Origin: Acidobacteriota bacterium
Lineage (GTDB): Bacteria; Acidobacteriota; Vicinamibacteria; Vicinamibacterales; JAKQTR01
Direction of reading: 5' to 3'
Length of the DNA: 64,000 nucleotides
Assembly: GCA_026393755.1 (NCBI GenBank)
Contig: JAPKZO010000028.1
Span: forward strand, 310,001-374,000
Shown here: positions 18,780 through 26,851 of the stretch, piece by piece
Layout: each line of letters begins with the position of its first letter
Position numbering within the stretch: the first letter of the stretch is position 1
Notes under the pieces: generated by a model
The model's database searches: none
Seen by the model: only the letters and a program-made list of their open reading frames with translations
What the model was told of the DNA's origin: nothing
Made by a program: the position numbers and the translations under genes

Positions 18780-19661
18780 TCAGTGCCTTGAGAGGCCGCT
18801 CTGCCGGAGCAGTGCCATCGGATCGGCGAATAGCCCGTGCCCGATTGCCAGACAGGCCCCCAGCAACTGGCGTTCCTGCCACAAGGCGAAGCCATACTTC
18901 ACCGAGGTAATCGCCGTCCGTTCCCGATTCCGTCGCAGGCTCTCTCTCCCGAGCGTCAGGTGCTCCCGGGCATAGCGGAGAAGCGCCAGCGTGTCACGCG
19001 CCACATCGACCCGAAACTGCGATTTGCCCGTTAAGCTCGCCGATGACACGCGCCGGTCGCACAGGTACTCGCCAATCACGGCCACCCGGCCGTGGCGCAG
19101 AATGCGTAACCACAGTGCCAGGTCCTGGGCATACGGACATTCCATGGGGTACCCCCCGACGGCCGAAGCCACTGCCGCCCGGTACATTGCCGAGGAGTGG
19201 ACGATCGGGTTTCCCCACCCGAACCACTCATAGAGGGCTTTCGGCTCGGTTGGCACTGTCCACCGGTCAACGAAGTGTCCGACTTCGTCGATATGGTGCG
19301 CCCAGGTGCCGACCAGAACGACGTCAGGCTGTTCATCCAGTAGCGCGACTTGTCTGGCGAGCCTCGCAGCGTGCGAGCGATCGTCGGCATCCAGCACTGC
19401 GATATACGTCCCCCGGACCAGATCAAATGCCAGCCTCAATGCTGCTGTCCGCCCGGCGTCCTTCGTCAACCAGGTCGTGCGAATCCGAGGATCTGTGTAG
19501 GACGCCACGATGGCTGGCGAATCATCCGTCGAACCGTTCTCGACAATGATCAACTCCCAGTCCTCAAAGGTCTGCTTGACGATGCTGTCGATCGCCTCCC
19601 GGATATACGGGGCGCCGTTGTGCACCGTCATCAACACCGACACGCGGGGCGGCTTAGTCAT
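18780..19661 (-). CDS. glycosyltransferase, GT2 family
   Basis: 293 aa GT-A enzyme. It has VSVLMTVHNGAPYIREAIDS at the N-terminus, the NGSTDDSP loop and the metal-binding AVLDADDRSHAARL (DxD-type) motif, followed by an acceptor region with YPMECPYAQDLALWLRI (the ED-like catalytic base region, here QD). It would transfer a sugar in the cytoplasm to the growing lipid-linked unit. The ATG at 19661 overlaps the upstream SDR gene by 8 bp and gives the exact family N-terminus. Substitution of the usual ED base by QD is worth noting but may be subfamily variation. Confidence 0.88.
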   Translation of the reverse strand: MTKPPRVSVLMTVHNGAPYIREAIDSIVKQTFEDWELIIVENGSTDDSPAIVASYTDPRIRTTWLTKDAGRTAALRLAFDLVRGTYIAVLDADDRSHAARLARQVALLDEQPDVVLVGTWAHHIDEVGHFVDRWTVPTEPKALYEWFGWGNPIVHSSAMYRAAVASAVGGYPMECPYAQDLALWLRILRHGRVAVIGEYLCDRRVSSASLTGKSQFRVDVARDTLALLRYAREHLTLGRESLRRNRERTAITSVKYGFALWQERQLLGACLAIGHGLFADPMALLRQSGLSRH

Positions 19662-20580
19662 TGCGGTCCGGTCTGAATGTCGCGCTGGCAGCCAGGAGCG
19701 TGGCCAGCAACTCATCGTCGAATGAGGCAATCAGGCCATAGCCCGCATCGAGGAGTTTGTCGGTGCGGTAGTCCAGCGGGGCCGGTGCGCCACCAGGATC
19801 GACGGGGCCAAACGTCAAAGCCGGGCGGATTCCCAGCGCGTTGGCACTCACCCGCGCGACGCGGGCAGCAAGATCCCGCAGGGTCATGGAAGAAGATGCA
19901 CCGAGATTGTATGTCCCGGGCGCAAGACTCGTGATCGAGGCGTGCAGCGCGCCGACGATGTCTGGCATGGGCACAAAATTGCGCCATGCAAGCCCCGAAC
20001 TCCGTATGGTGATCTGTCTCCGGACGACGGTCTCCTTGCAAAGCTCATTCGCGATGATCTGCCAGCCGTCCGCGGAGGGCCCGGCCGGCGCGCCGAAGCC
20101 GTTCGCGAGGCGGAAGACGACGCAGTTGGGGTGTTGGGATTGCGCGTAGTCCTCGGCTGTTCGGTGCGTGATCGCGTAGTGCGAACGGGGCTTGGGCGGT
20201 GTCTCCTCCGTCACGCACCCGCTCGGGTTGTCGCCGTACACCTTGTAGGTCGACAGTTGGACAAATCGCGTCACGCCCGCGCCGGCAGCGGCTGACGCCA
20301 GGGCCAGTGTCCCACCCGCGTTGACCCGCAGCGCCTCGGCGGGGTCCAGACAACAGGCCCGCTCAGACATCGATGAGAGATTGATCACGGCGTCGACCCC
20401 GCGACATGCATCCGCCAGGCTTGCGGGCCGCCCGATGTCAGCGACACAGCCTTCGACCCCGGCCGGCCAGGCTCGCGCGATCCGGCTGGCCGCGCGAATC
20501 GTCACGCCGCCTCTCTCGAGAAGGAACCTGATCAGCCTCCCGCCGATCAGGCCGGACGCGCCGGTCACCAGTAGTCGCAT
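19654..20580 (-). CDS. NAD-dependent epimerase/dehydratase (SDR) with His in place of the catalytic Lys
   Basis: 308 aa extended short-chain dehydrogenase. The nucleotide-binding GASGLIGG motif is at residues 7-14 and the catalytic Ser/Thr lies in VQLSTYKVYGD near residue 110. The active-site YxxxK reads Y135-AIT-H139, so the Lys is replaced by His. It is downstream of rfbF, rfbG and a 3,5-epimerase-like gene, where a 4-ketoreductase finishing a CDP-6-deoxysugar would be expected. With the Lys missing the activity may be altered or lost; NAD-binding and overall fold appear intact. Confidence 0.85.
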   Translation of the reverse strand: MRLLVTGASGLIGGRLIRFLLERGGVTIRAASRIARAWPAGVEGCVADIGRPASLADACRGVDAVINLSSMSERACCLDPAEALRVNAGGTLALASAAAGAGVTRFVQLSTYKVYGDNPSGCVTEETPPKPRSHYAITHRTAEDYAQSQHPNCVVFRLANGFGAPAGPSADGWQIIANELCKETVVRRQITIRSSGLAWRNFVPMPDIVGALHASITSLAPGTYNLGASSSMTLRDLAARVARVSANALGIRPALTFGPVDPGGAPAPLDYRTDKLLDAGYGLIASFDDELLATLLAASATFRPDRND

Positions 20581-20627
20581 AATCCGGTCGGAGTGGACGC
20601 TTGTCAGCCCGATCGAGCGCTCGAGAC

Positions 20628-21077
20628 CTATTTGTGCTTGATGCCCCAGTCGTACGGGATACTCGGGTCGAACGGCGGTCTGCGCTCGAGCTCATCAGGA
20701 TCGTGCGGCAAGGTGGCACAGTTGGCGACGATCGTCGAGTGACTGGCGATGCCCTTGAACCCGTTCCAGATGAGCGGGGGAACCGTGATGAGCTGATAGT
20801 TCCTCGGGGAGAGGAAGAACTCGTCAATCGATCCACGGGTCGGGCTGTCCGGGCGATCGTCGTACAGGACGAACTTGATCTCGCCAAAGACGACGGCGTA
20901 ATTGAGCGTCATGCGTTTGTGCAGGTGCCAGGCCTTGATCGCACCCGGGTGCGTGCACGAGAAGTAGATCTCGCCAAACCTGGAGAAGACGGGTGAGTCC
21001 TCGCGCAGCATGTGCATGATGCTTCCGCGCTCGTCGAAGAACTGAGGCAACGGCGTGACGACTACTCCATCAATCAT
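20628..21077 (-). CDS. dTDP-4-dehydrorhamnose 3,5-epimerase-like cupin (RmlC family)
   Basis: 149 aa single-domain cupin. It has QFFDERGSIMHMLRED at the N-terminus, the substrate and catalytic His region GAIKAWHLHKRMTLNYAV, GEIKFVLYDDRPDSPTRG, and PPLIWNGFKGIAS in the C-terminal part. It is shorter than true RmlC (about 180 aa), as is common for divergent 3- or 5-epimerases acting on other nucleotide sugars. Clustering with rfbF and rfbG points to the CDP-4-keto-6-deoxy-D-glucose produced by RfbG as its substrate (inference). The ATG at 21077 overlaps the rfbG stop by 4 bp. Confidence 0.85.
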   Translation of the reverse strand: MIDGVVVTPLPQFFDERGSIMHMLREDSPVFSRFGEIYFSCTHPGAIKAWHLHKRMTLNYAVVFGEIKFVLYDDRPDSPTRGSIDEFFLSPRNYQLITVPPLIWNGFKGIASHSTIVANCATLPHDPDELERRPPFDPSIPYDWGIKHK

Positions 21078-22141
21078 GTCCACTCCGGAAAGTAGTCGCG
21101 CAACTGTGCGAGCGTGACCGCCCTGGCCTCCTGGCCACCCAGCACCGCCTTGTACCAGCCGGCCGTCGCAGCCAGCGTCTTGTCGGGGCTCCACCTGGGC
21201 CGCCAGCCGAGCAGGTGGTGCGCCTTGTCGCAGTTGAGTTGAAGCAGTTGCGCCTCGTGGTGGCCAGGTTCTGCCTGCGTCGTGTCCGGGCGCTCCTGGC
21301 CGAGCGCTTGAGAAACCGCGACGGCCACGTCCTCGACTGTCCGGACATCAGAGCTCGACGGGCCGAAGTTCCAGGAGCCGCCATAGCTCGTGGGCTCGTC
21401 GCGGAGCCGGGCGGCCAGCAGCAGGTAACCCGAGATGGGCTCCAGCACGTGTTGCCAGGGACGGGTCGCCTGCGGATTGCGTAGTTGCACCCGGACGCCC
21501 ATTCCTGCGGCCCTGACGCAGTCCGGCACGATACGGTCCGCCGCCCAGTCGCCCCCTCCGATCACGTTCCCTGCCCGAGCCGTGGCCGCACCCAGATTGG
21601 GCAGTAACGACAGGAAGGAACGCGCGTAGGCGGAAAATGCCACCTCGGCGGCGGCCTTCGAGGCGCTGTAGGGATCGTGCCCACCGAGGCGATCGTTCTC
21701 CCGATACCCCCACACCCATTCGACGTTCTCGTAACACTTGTCCGAGGTGATGAAGACGAGCGAACGCACGGAGTTGCAGTGCCTCACCGCCTCGAGCAGG
21801 TTGACCCCTCCCATGACGTTCGTACCGAAGGTCGTGACGGGGTCCTCGTACGATCTCCGCACGAGCGCCTGAGCAGCCAGGTGAAACACATACTCGGGCT
21901 GAAACGACTGGACCGCGGCCCGGATCGCGGGGGCGTCACGAATGTCGAGCACGACATGCTGGATGCTGTCTTCGAGGTGAAGCAGCTCGAAATGGCTGGG
22001 GCGTGGCTCGGGCGGCAGGGCGCAGCCCATGACATCGGCGCCGAGCTCCTTCAACAGGAATGCCAGCCAACTGCCCTTGAAGCCTGTGTGGCCGGTGACG
22101 AGAACCCGTCTGCCCGAGAACGAGGCCAGCACGTCCCTCAT
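21074..22141 (-). CDS. rfbG: CDP-glucose 4,6-dehydratase
   Basis: 355 aa SDR converting CDP-D-glucose to CDP-4-keto-6-deoxy-D-glucose. The start region SGRRVLVTGHTGFKGSWLAFLL is diagnostic for RfbG, with the NAD-binding GHTGFKG. Also visible are TSDKCYENVEWVWGYRENDRLGG and the catalytic DPYSASKAA (YxxxK). The ATG at 22141 lies 2 bp beyond the rfbF stop. No RfbH (CDP-4-keto-6-deoxyglucose 3-dehydrase) is present in the window, so the 3-deoxy branch to tyvelose or abequose is not supported here. Confidence 0.95.
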   Translation of the reverse strand: MRDVLASFSGRRVLVTGHTGFKGSWLAFLLKELGADVMGCALPPEPRPSHFELLHLEDSIQHVVLDIRDAPAIRAAVQSFQPEYVFHLAAQALVRRSYEDPVTTFGTNVMGGVNLLEAVRHCNSVRSLVFITSDKCYENVEWVWGYRENDRLGGHDPYSASKAAAEVAFSAYARSFLSLLPNLGAATARAGNVIGGGDWAADRIVPDCVRAAGMGVRVQLRNPQATRPWQHVLEPISGYLLLAARLRDEPTSYGGSWNFGPSSSDVRTVEDVAVAVSQALGQERPDTTQAEPGHHEAQLLQLNCDKAHHLLGWRPRWSPDKTLAATAGWYKAVLGGQEARAVTLAQLRDYFPEWT

Positions 22142-22143
22142 GT

Positions 22144-22962
22144 CTATCGAACCCACGGTGCATTCCCCGATGCATAGAGCGAGTTGAGAAACTGGTATTC
22201 GCGGCTCGTGTCCATCGGCTGCCAGAAGCCGTCGTGCTCGAAGACGCACATCTGGCGATCGGCGACCAGGCGAGCCATGGGTTCCTGCTCCAGCACCAGG
22301 TCTTCCTGCTCGTTGAGATAGTCGAAGAACTCACGGCGGCAGACGAAGAACCCGCCTGAGATCCGTCCGGCTGTAGCCTGCGGCTTCTCGTTGAACTCCA
22401 CGACCACACCATCGTCTGTCGCGCGTAATTCGCCGAACCGACTTGGGGGACGCACCCCGGTAATCGTCAGGATCCTTCCGTGCGCGCGGTGAAAGGCCAC
22501 CAACTTGTCGATGTCGATGTCGCCCAGGCCATCACCATAGGTGAGCAAGAACTCCTCGTCGCTCGCGATGTACTTCTTGATCTTGCGCACTCGCGCTCCT
22601 GTCATCGCGTCCTGACCAGTGTCGGCCAGCGTGACTCGCCAATCGGCTTCATCGTGGTTGGTCAGGTACTGCACCTGACCCCCGCGACCGAGCACGATCG
22701 TCGCGTCCTGCGTGTGCGCCTCGTAGTTCAGGAAGAAGTCGCGGATGACCTGGCCCTGATAGCCCAGGCACAGCACGAAGTCCCTGTAGCCGAACCCGGC
22801 GTAGTACTTCATGATGTGCCACAGAATCGGCTGGCGGCCGATCGGGATCATCGGCTTCGGAATGTTGTCGGCGACGTCGCGAATCCGTGAGCCGTAGCCG
22901 CCACAGAGAATGACAGTTTTCAACGCCCCACCCGCAGTTTGTTCTGTCTTCGTGTTGACCAC
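22144..22962 (-). CDS. rfbF: glucose-1-phosphate cytidylyltransferase
   Basis: 272 aa nucleotidyltransferase forming CDP-glucose from CTP and glucose-1-phosphate. It shows VILCGGYGSRIRDVADNIPKP-like signature (residues about 16-36), YGDGLGDIDIDKLVAFH and GGFFVCRREFFDYL, all typical of RfbF. The length fits the family (about 255-260 aa) plus a short N-terminal extension. It starts the tightly packed CDP-sugar set rfbF, rfbG, epimerase, SDR. Confidence 0.95.
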   Translation of the reverse strand: MVNTKTEQTAGGALKTVILCGGYGSRIRDVADNIPKPMIPIGRQPILWHIMKYYAGFGYRDFVLCLGYQGQVIRDFFLNYEAHTQDATIVLGRGGQVQYLTNHDEADWRVTLADTGQDAMTGARVRKIKKYIASDEEFLLTYGDGLGDIDIDKLVAFHRAHGRILTITGVRPPSRFGELRATDDGVVVEFNEKPQATAGRISGGFFVCRREFFDYLNEQEDLVLEQEPMARLVADRQMCVFEHDGFWQPMDTSREYQFLNSLYASGNAPWVR

Positions 22963-23013
22963 AGCGGCACCCGGATACGCCCCGGGGTCGTGAAGAAGGG
23001 CACATCTCGCTCC

Positions 23014-24285
23014 TCACGCCACATTCTGCACCGCATGGAGCGCTCCCGTGCACAATTCCTCGTAGAGCGCCATGTATCGCGACACGGCCAGGTCCTCGCG
23101 AAAGTGCGCCTTGAACCGTTCAAGGCCATTATCGCCGAGAGTGCGGCGCAGCCCTGGGTTTCTGACCAGGCGGACGAGTGCCTCGGCCAGCGCGCCTGCG
23201 TCTCCCGGTTTGATGAGAATCCCGGACTCCATGTCTGTGACCTGTTCGGGCACGCCGGCAATCCGGCTCGCCACGACGGACTTTCCGAGACTCATCGCCT
23301 CGAGTATGACATTCGGGAAATCCTCGTGGGAAATAGACGGCAACACGATCACGTCGACCGTGTTCATTAGGTCGAAGACGTGTTCTTCGGAGCCGAGACA
23401 GTGAATGCAGTCGTCGAGCGCATGCTTCCGGATGAGAGCCTTCACTTCCGCCAACTTCGAACCCACGCCCTCGATGAGCAGCATCGGCATCTCGGACGGA
23501 TCTAGTCGGCCTCGCATGACGCGCATGGCCTCGATGAGAACCGCGTGCCCTTTGCGTTGTTCGATGACCGCGATGACCGCGAGCAACGTGCGGTCGGGAG
23601 CCAGACCAAGGCGCTCCAGCACCGCTCCCCGATCTTCATGGAGCCGTCGCGGAGCGATGCCGTTCTGAATGGTCCGGACCTGCTCGACACGAAGCCGAAG
23701 CACTCGCCTGAGGGCGTCCGCGGCAAAACCAGAACCGGTCACGAATACCGTGACCGTGCCAGCGACGAGCCGGTCGATGGGATAGTCCGTCCACCGTAGG
23801 GGTGACGCGTACGGTTGGGCGATGTTGTTCACCACGTAGACAATCCGGCGAATGCCGGCCAGCCTGGCTGCCAGCACGGCAGCGTTGCAGGAGTAGGCTG
23901 CCGGGTAACCACCGTTGTTCACGTGGAGAATATCGACGCGCTCCCGGCGAAAGAACCGCCACAAAATCGCGGTGTTCCAGAGAAGAAAGAAGTAGCGAAC
24001 CTGAAGAAGGAACAGGAGCAACTTCCAACCCCTGTCGACGATTTTGGGCAGGCTTCCGGTCAACTCCATCAACGTGGCGGTGTCACGGAGTCTCAGCGGG
24101 AACGTCGGCACCGGTGTGGAGACTCGGCTGCGGAACCCACGCTCGTACTCGAGGGTGTAACGGTAACTGAAACTCACGTCGAACTGCTCTCGCAAGGCGT
24201 CACTCCCCACGAGGTTGCCTACCATGTTCTCGGCACCGCTGAAGAACTGGCAGTCGGAGTGAACGTGCAGCCTGGGCTTCGTCAC
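23014..24285 (-). CDS. glycosyltransferase, GT4 family
   Basis: 423 aa GT-B enzyme. The N-terminal domain includes LHVHSDCQFFSGAENMVGNLV and a hydrophobic segment (WKLLLFLLQVRYFFLLWNTA) that may attach it to the membrane. The C-terminal domain has LLAVIAVIEQRKGHAVLIEAM, GSEEHVFDLMNTVDVIVLPS and ISHEDFPNVILEAMSLGKSVVA, the EX7E donor motif. The start is placed at a GTG at 24285 (VTKPRLHVHSD), 11 bp after the upstream stop; the frame stays open far upstream but that part overlaps another gene. It likely transfers a sugar to the lipid-linked intermediate. Confidence 0.85.
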   Translation of the reverse strand: MTKPRLHVHSDCQFFSGAENMVGNLVGSDALREQFDVSFSYRYTLEYERGFRSRVSTPVPTFPLRLRDTATLMELTGSLPKIVDRGWKLLLFLLQVRYFFLLWNTAILWRFFRRERVDILHVNNGGYPAAYSCNAAVLAARLAGIRRIVYVVNNIAQPYASPLRWTDYPIDRLVAGTVTVFVTGSGFAADALRRVLRLRVEQVRTIQNGIAPRRLHEDRGAVLERLGLAPDRTLLAVIAVIEQRKGHAVLIEAMRVMRGRLDPSEMPMLLIEGVGSKLAEVKALIRKHALDDCIHCLGSEEHVFDLMNTVDVIVLPSISHEDFPNVILEAMSLGKSVVASRIAGVPEQVTDMESGILIKPGDAGALAEALVRLVRNPGLRRTLGDNGLERFKAHFREDLAVSRYMALYEELCTGALHAVQNVA

Positions 24286-24296
24286 GAGACGGCGTC

Positions 24297-25289
24297 TTAT
24301 GAATAGGCAGGAACCGTCATCGCGAGGCCAGCATCGATGGACACCCTCGGCGCCCAGGAGAGGGTCTGGCGAGCCAGCGTACTGTCGACGGCATAGTCCA
24401 TCATGTCTGCAGGTCGGTAATCCAGGGCTCCGACGCGGATGAGGTCTTCCCTCCCCAGCAGACGGCCCACCTTCAGCGCGAGATCGACTATGCGGATCGG
24501 GACACCACTCGAGATGTTCAACAACTCGCCCGACCGGCACACGGAGGCGCGCGTCAATGCGTCTATTAGATCGGAGACGAAGATGAAGTCCCTGGTCTGC
24601 TCTCCCCGCGTCATCTCGAACGGCCGGCCCGCGGCGATCGTGCCAATCAGCGCGGGCAGGAACATGTCCCTGGCCTGCCCAGGTCCGTACACCACGCTGG
24701 GGCGGATCACGACGCACGGAACGTGGTGCACCCGATTCATGAATTGCGCCACGTGGGTCGAGAACACTTTCGACAGCGAATAGATGCTGATGGGCGCCTC
24801 TCTTATGGTTTCGGTGTACGGCGGGACATTGTCGCCGTATTCCTCGGCCGTGCCGAGCACGACAATCGTCCGAAGGGCGCTCACGTTCGACGCGGCACCG
24901 AAGAGATTCGCGGTCACGAAGAGGTTGGTCTCGGAGATGCTCCTCAACGCCGCGAGGTCCGCCGTCCGATCGCGTGACGCCGCGAGATGATAGATGAACT
25001 CCGGCTGGAGCGCCTCGAGCAGGCGATCACATGCGCCGGCGTCCCTGAGGTCCACCGTGACATGGCTGGCCCCGGCCTCGGTCTCAGCAACGAGCGACGC
25101 CGTCGTGACTCTGGCGCCGGCATCGACGAGAGCGGGCACGAGGTGGCTCCCGATGAATCCCGGCGCCCCTGTCACGAGGACGCGCCGGCCACTCACGTTC
25201 GCCGATGAGATCGGCGTAACAACGTGGCTGGCTTTTTCGAATCCGCGCTGCGAACGTCCTGCAGGTTTCTCGCGCTGGTTCACGGTCAT
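24297..25289 (-). CDS. NAD-dependent epimerase/dehydratase (extended SDR)
   Basis: 330 aa. After a 30-residue polar leader, VLVTGAPGFIGSHLVPAL provides the nucleotide-binding glycines. VVLGTAEEYGDN and SIYSLSKVFSTH carry the catalytic Thr and YxxxK. VIRPSVVYGPGQARDMFLP is the substrate-binding region of UDP- or CDP-sugar epimerases and reductases. The start ATG overlaps the wzx stop by 4 bp. The substrate is unknown; it may act on a product of the sps-like or the CDP-sugar module. Confidence 0.87.
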   Translation of the reverse strand: MTVNQREKPAGRSQRGFEKASHVVTPISSANVSGRRVLVTGAPGFIGSHLVPALVDAGARVTTASLVAETEAGASHVTVDLRDAGACDRLLEALQPEFIYHLAASRDRTADLAALRSISETNLFVTANLFGAASNVSALRTIVVLGTAEEYGDNVPPYTETIREAPISIYSLSKVFSTHVAQFMNRVHHVPCVVIRPSVVYGPGQARDMFLPALIGTIAAGRPFEMTRGEQTRDFIFVSDLIDALTRASVCRSGELLNISSGVPIRIVDLALKVGRLLGREDLIRVGALDYRPADMMDYAVDSTLARQTLSWAPRVSIDAGLAMTVPAYS

Positions 25290-26851
25290 ACCGCGGCCGC
25301 TTCGACCTTGGGTCTCGAGAAACTGACCTTAAGGATATCGGCGACGGCTTCTCTGAATTCCCTCGATCCCCAGTAGTACAGGAGCAACGCCAGACTCGAG
25401 GCGGCCGCGCCAGTGCCCACAACGATGGCGACATTGATCTGGCTCTTTGCCATCGGCATGAACCCCTCGACATTCCACAAGATGATAATCAGGAACAGGC
25501 ACGGGACGATCGCCGGACCGAGCACTTCCCGGACGAACTCCTTCCCGCCCCTGCTCACGCATCGAATGGAAATCCCGAGACTCCAGATCAGCACGGGCAC
25601 GGCCCCCACTAGCTTGAAGAGCCCGAAGGCCGCGATGTCCAGGACATGCCATGTCATCAGGATCCCTGCCCAGAAGATGATGGGGGACACCGCGTTCACG
25701 ATGTACAGCTCCCGGATGCGCTCCTGGGCCACGAGGAGATAGCTCGCGGGGTTCGAGCTGAAGGCGCCGGCGAAGATCAGAATGAGCATCTGTGCGATGA
25801 CGACTGATTCGGCATAGTTGCCGCCGACCCACGAGAAGACAAACGGCCGCATGAGGAGCACGAGACTGATCACGGGAAACAACGAGGCTGGCTCCGTGAC
25901 CACCATCACGCGACGATACAATGCCCGAAGACGGTCTTCGCTTCGCAATGCAACCAGGTGATTGATTCTCGCCATGAAAGGAGCGTAGATGATGGACGTG
26001 AGGCTTCTGAAGAACGTGGCCAGCGAGAAGGCGACGGCATACAGCGCCAACCTGTCTGGGCCCAGCGTCTTTCCGATCACCACAGCATCAAGCTCGTAGT
26101 AGAGGACCCACGCAAACGTCGCGAAGAGCGAATTGAGCGCCAGCCGCCTGGTGTCTTTGAAGATCTCTGGGGAAAACCTGAACGAGCGAACGAATAGATG
26201 GAAATCGTAGTGGTACCGGACCCGCGCGACCCCCAATGACGTGAGGCTGCACAGCAGCGTGATCACTTGACAGGAAAAGAAATACCCGACGATGTTGTAA
26301 CCCGTGGGGCTGACGAAGAGGTACACAGACGCGATCTTGGCGAGATTGCCGATGGTGCTGATCCGCTGATCGACATATGCTTCGATTCTCACGCCGTAGA
26401 TGATCTGCAGTACTCGCTGCAAGACTATCCCCGGAGAGAACGCCGCCAACGTCCAGAGCATTGCCGAAGCGGCCGACGCCTCGTCGGAACTCGACAGGTT
26501 GGCAATCAGCAGCGTCGGGTTCGTCGCCAGAAACGCGACGAACAGCGCATACAGCGCGACGAAGGCTGACAGCACGAACGCGACGAACCCTACCACCTGC
26601 ACTTCGCGCTTCATGTCGTGGGTGGCATAGCTCTGGCTGGCATATCGATAGCCCGCGCTCAGAAAGCCTAAGTCGGCATAGGACGCGAGAATCGTGACTG
26701 ACACGCAAATGCTGTAGATCCCAAACATCGCGTGGTTCGACGACAATCTCGGAACCACGACAAACATCGAGAGAAAACCCGTCACGATCGACAGGCATTG
26801 CCATAGATAGGTGCGCAGGTAGTTAGGAAGATACGATTTTGCCGTGTCCAT
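25286..26851 (-). CDS. oligosaccharide flippase (Wzx-like, MOP/MATE superfamily)
   Basis: 521 aa polytopic membrane protein with about twelve to fourteen predicted helices, an N-terminal first helix (YLWQCLSIVTGFLSMFVVVPRL) and an internal repeat of the MATE type. These proteins move undecaprenyl-diphosphate-linked repeat units from the cytoplasmic to the periplasmic leaflet. Its start overlaps the upstream LIC12162-type gene by one base (TGATG), and its stop overlaps the next SDR gene, so it lies in the centre of a coupled run. It is the only Wzx candidate in the window. Confidence 0.88.
   Translation of the reverse strand: MDTAKSYLPNYLRTYLWQCLSIVTGFLSMFVVVPRLSSNHAMFGIYSICVSVTILASYADLGFLSAGYRYASQSYATHDMKREVQVVGFVAFVLSAFVALYALFVAFLATNPTLLIANLSSSDEASAASAMLWTLAAFSPGIVLQRVLQIIYGVRIEAYVDQRISTIGNLAKIASVYLFVSPTGYNIVGYFFSCQVITLLCSLTSLGVARVRYHYDFHLFVRSFRFSPEIFKDTRRLALNSLFATFAWVLYYELDAVVIGKTLGPDRLALYAVAFSLATFFRSLTSIIYAPFMARINHLVALRSEDRLRALYRRVMVVTEPASLFPVISLVLLMRPFVFSWVGGNYAESVVIAQMLILIFAGAFSSNPASYLLVAQERIRELYIVNAVSPIIFWAGILMTWHVLDIAAFGLFKLVGAVPVLIWSLGISIRCVSRGGKEFVREVLGPAIVPCLFLIIILWNVEGFMPMAKSQINVAIVVGTGAAASSLALLLYYWGSREFREAVADILKVSFSRPKVEAAAV

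Noticed and set aside
23014-24717. Longer glycosyltransferase start at 24717
   Set aside because: The extra 144 codons overlap the upstream SDR gene and have no homology; conserved GT4 sequence begins right after the GTG at 24285.
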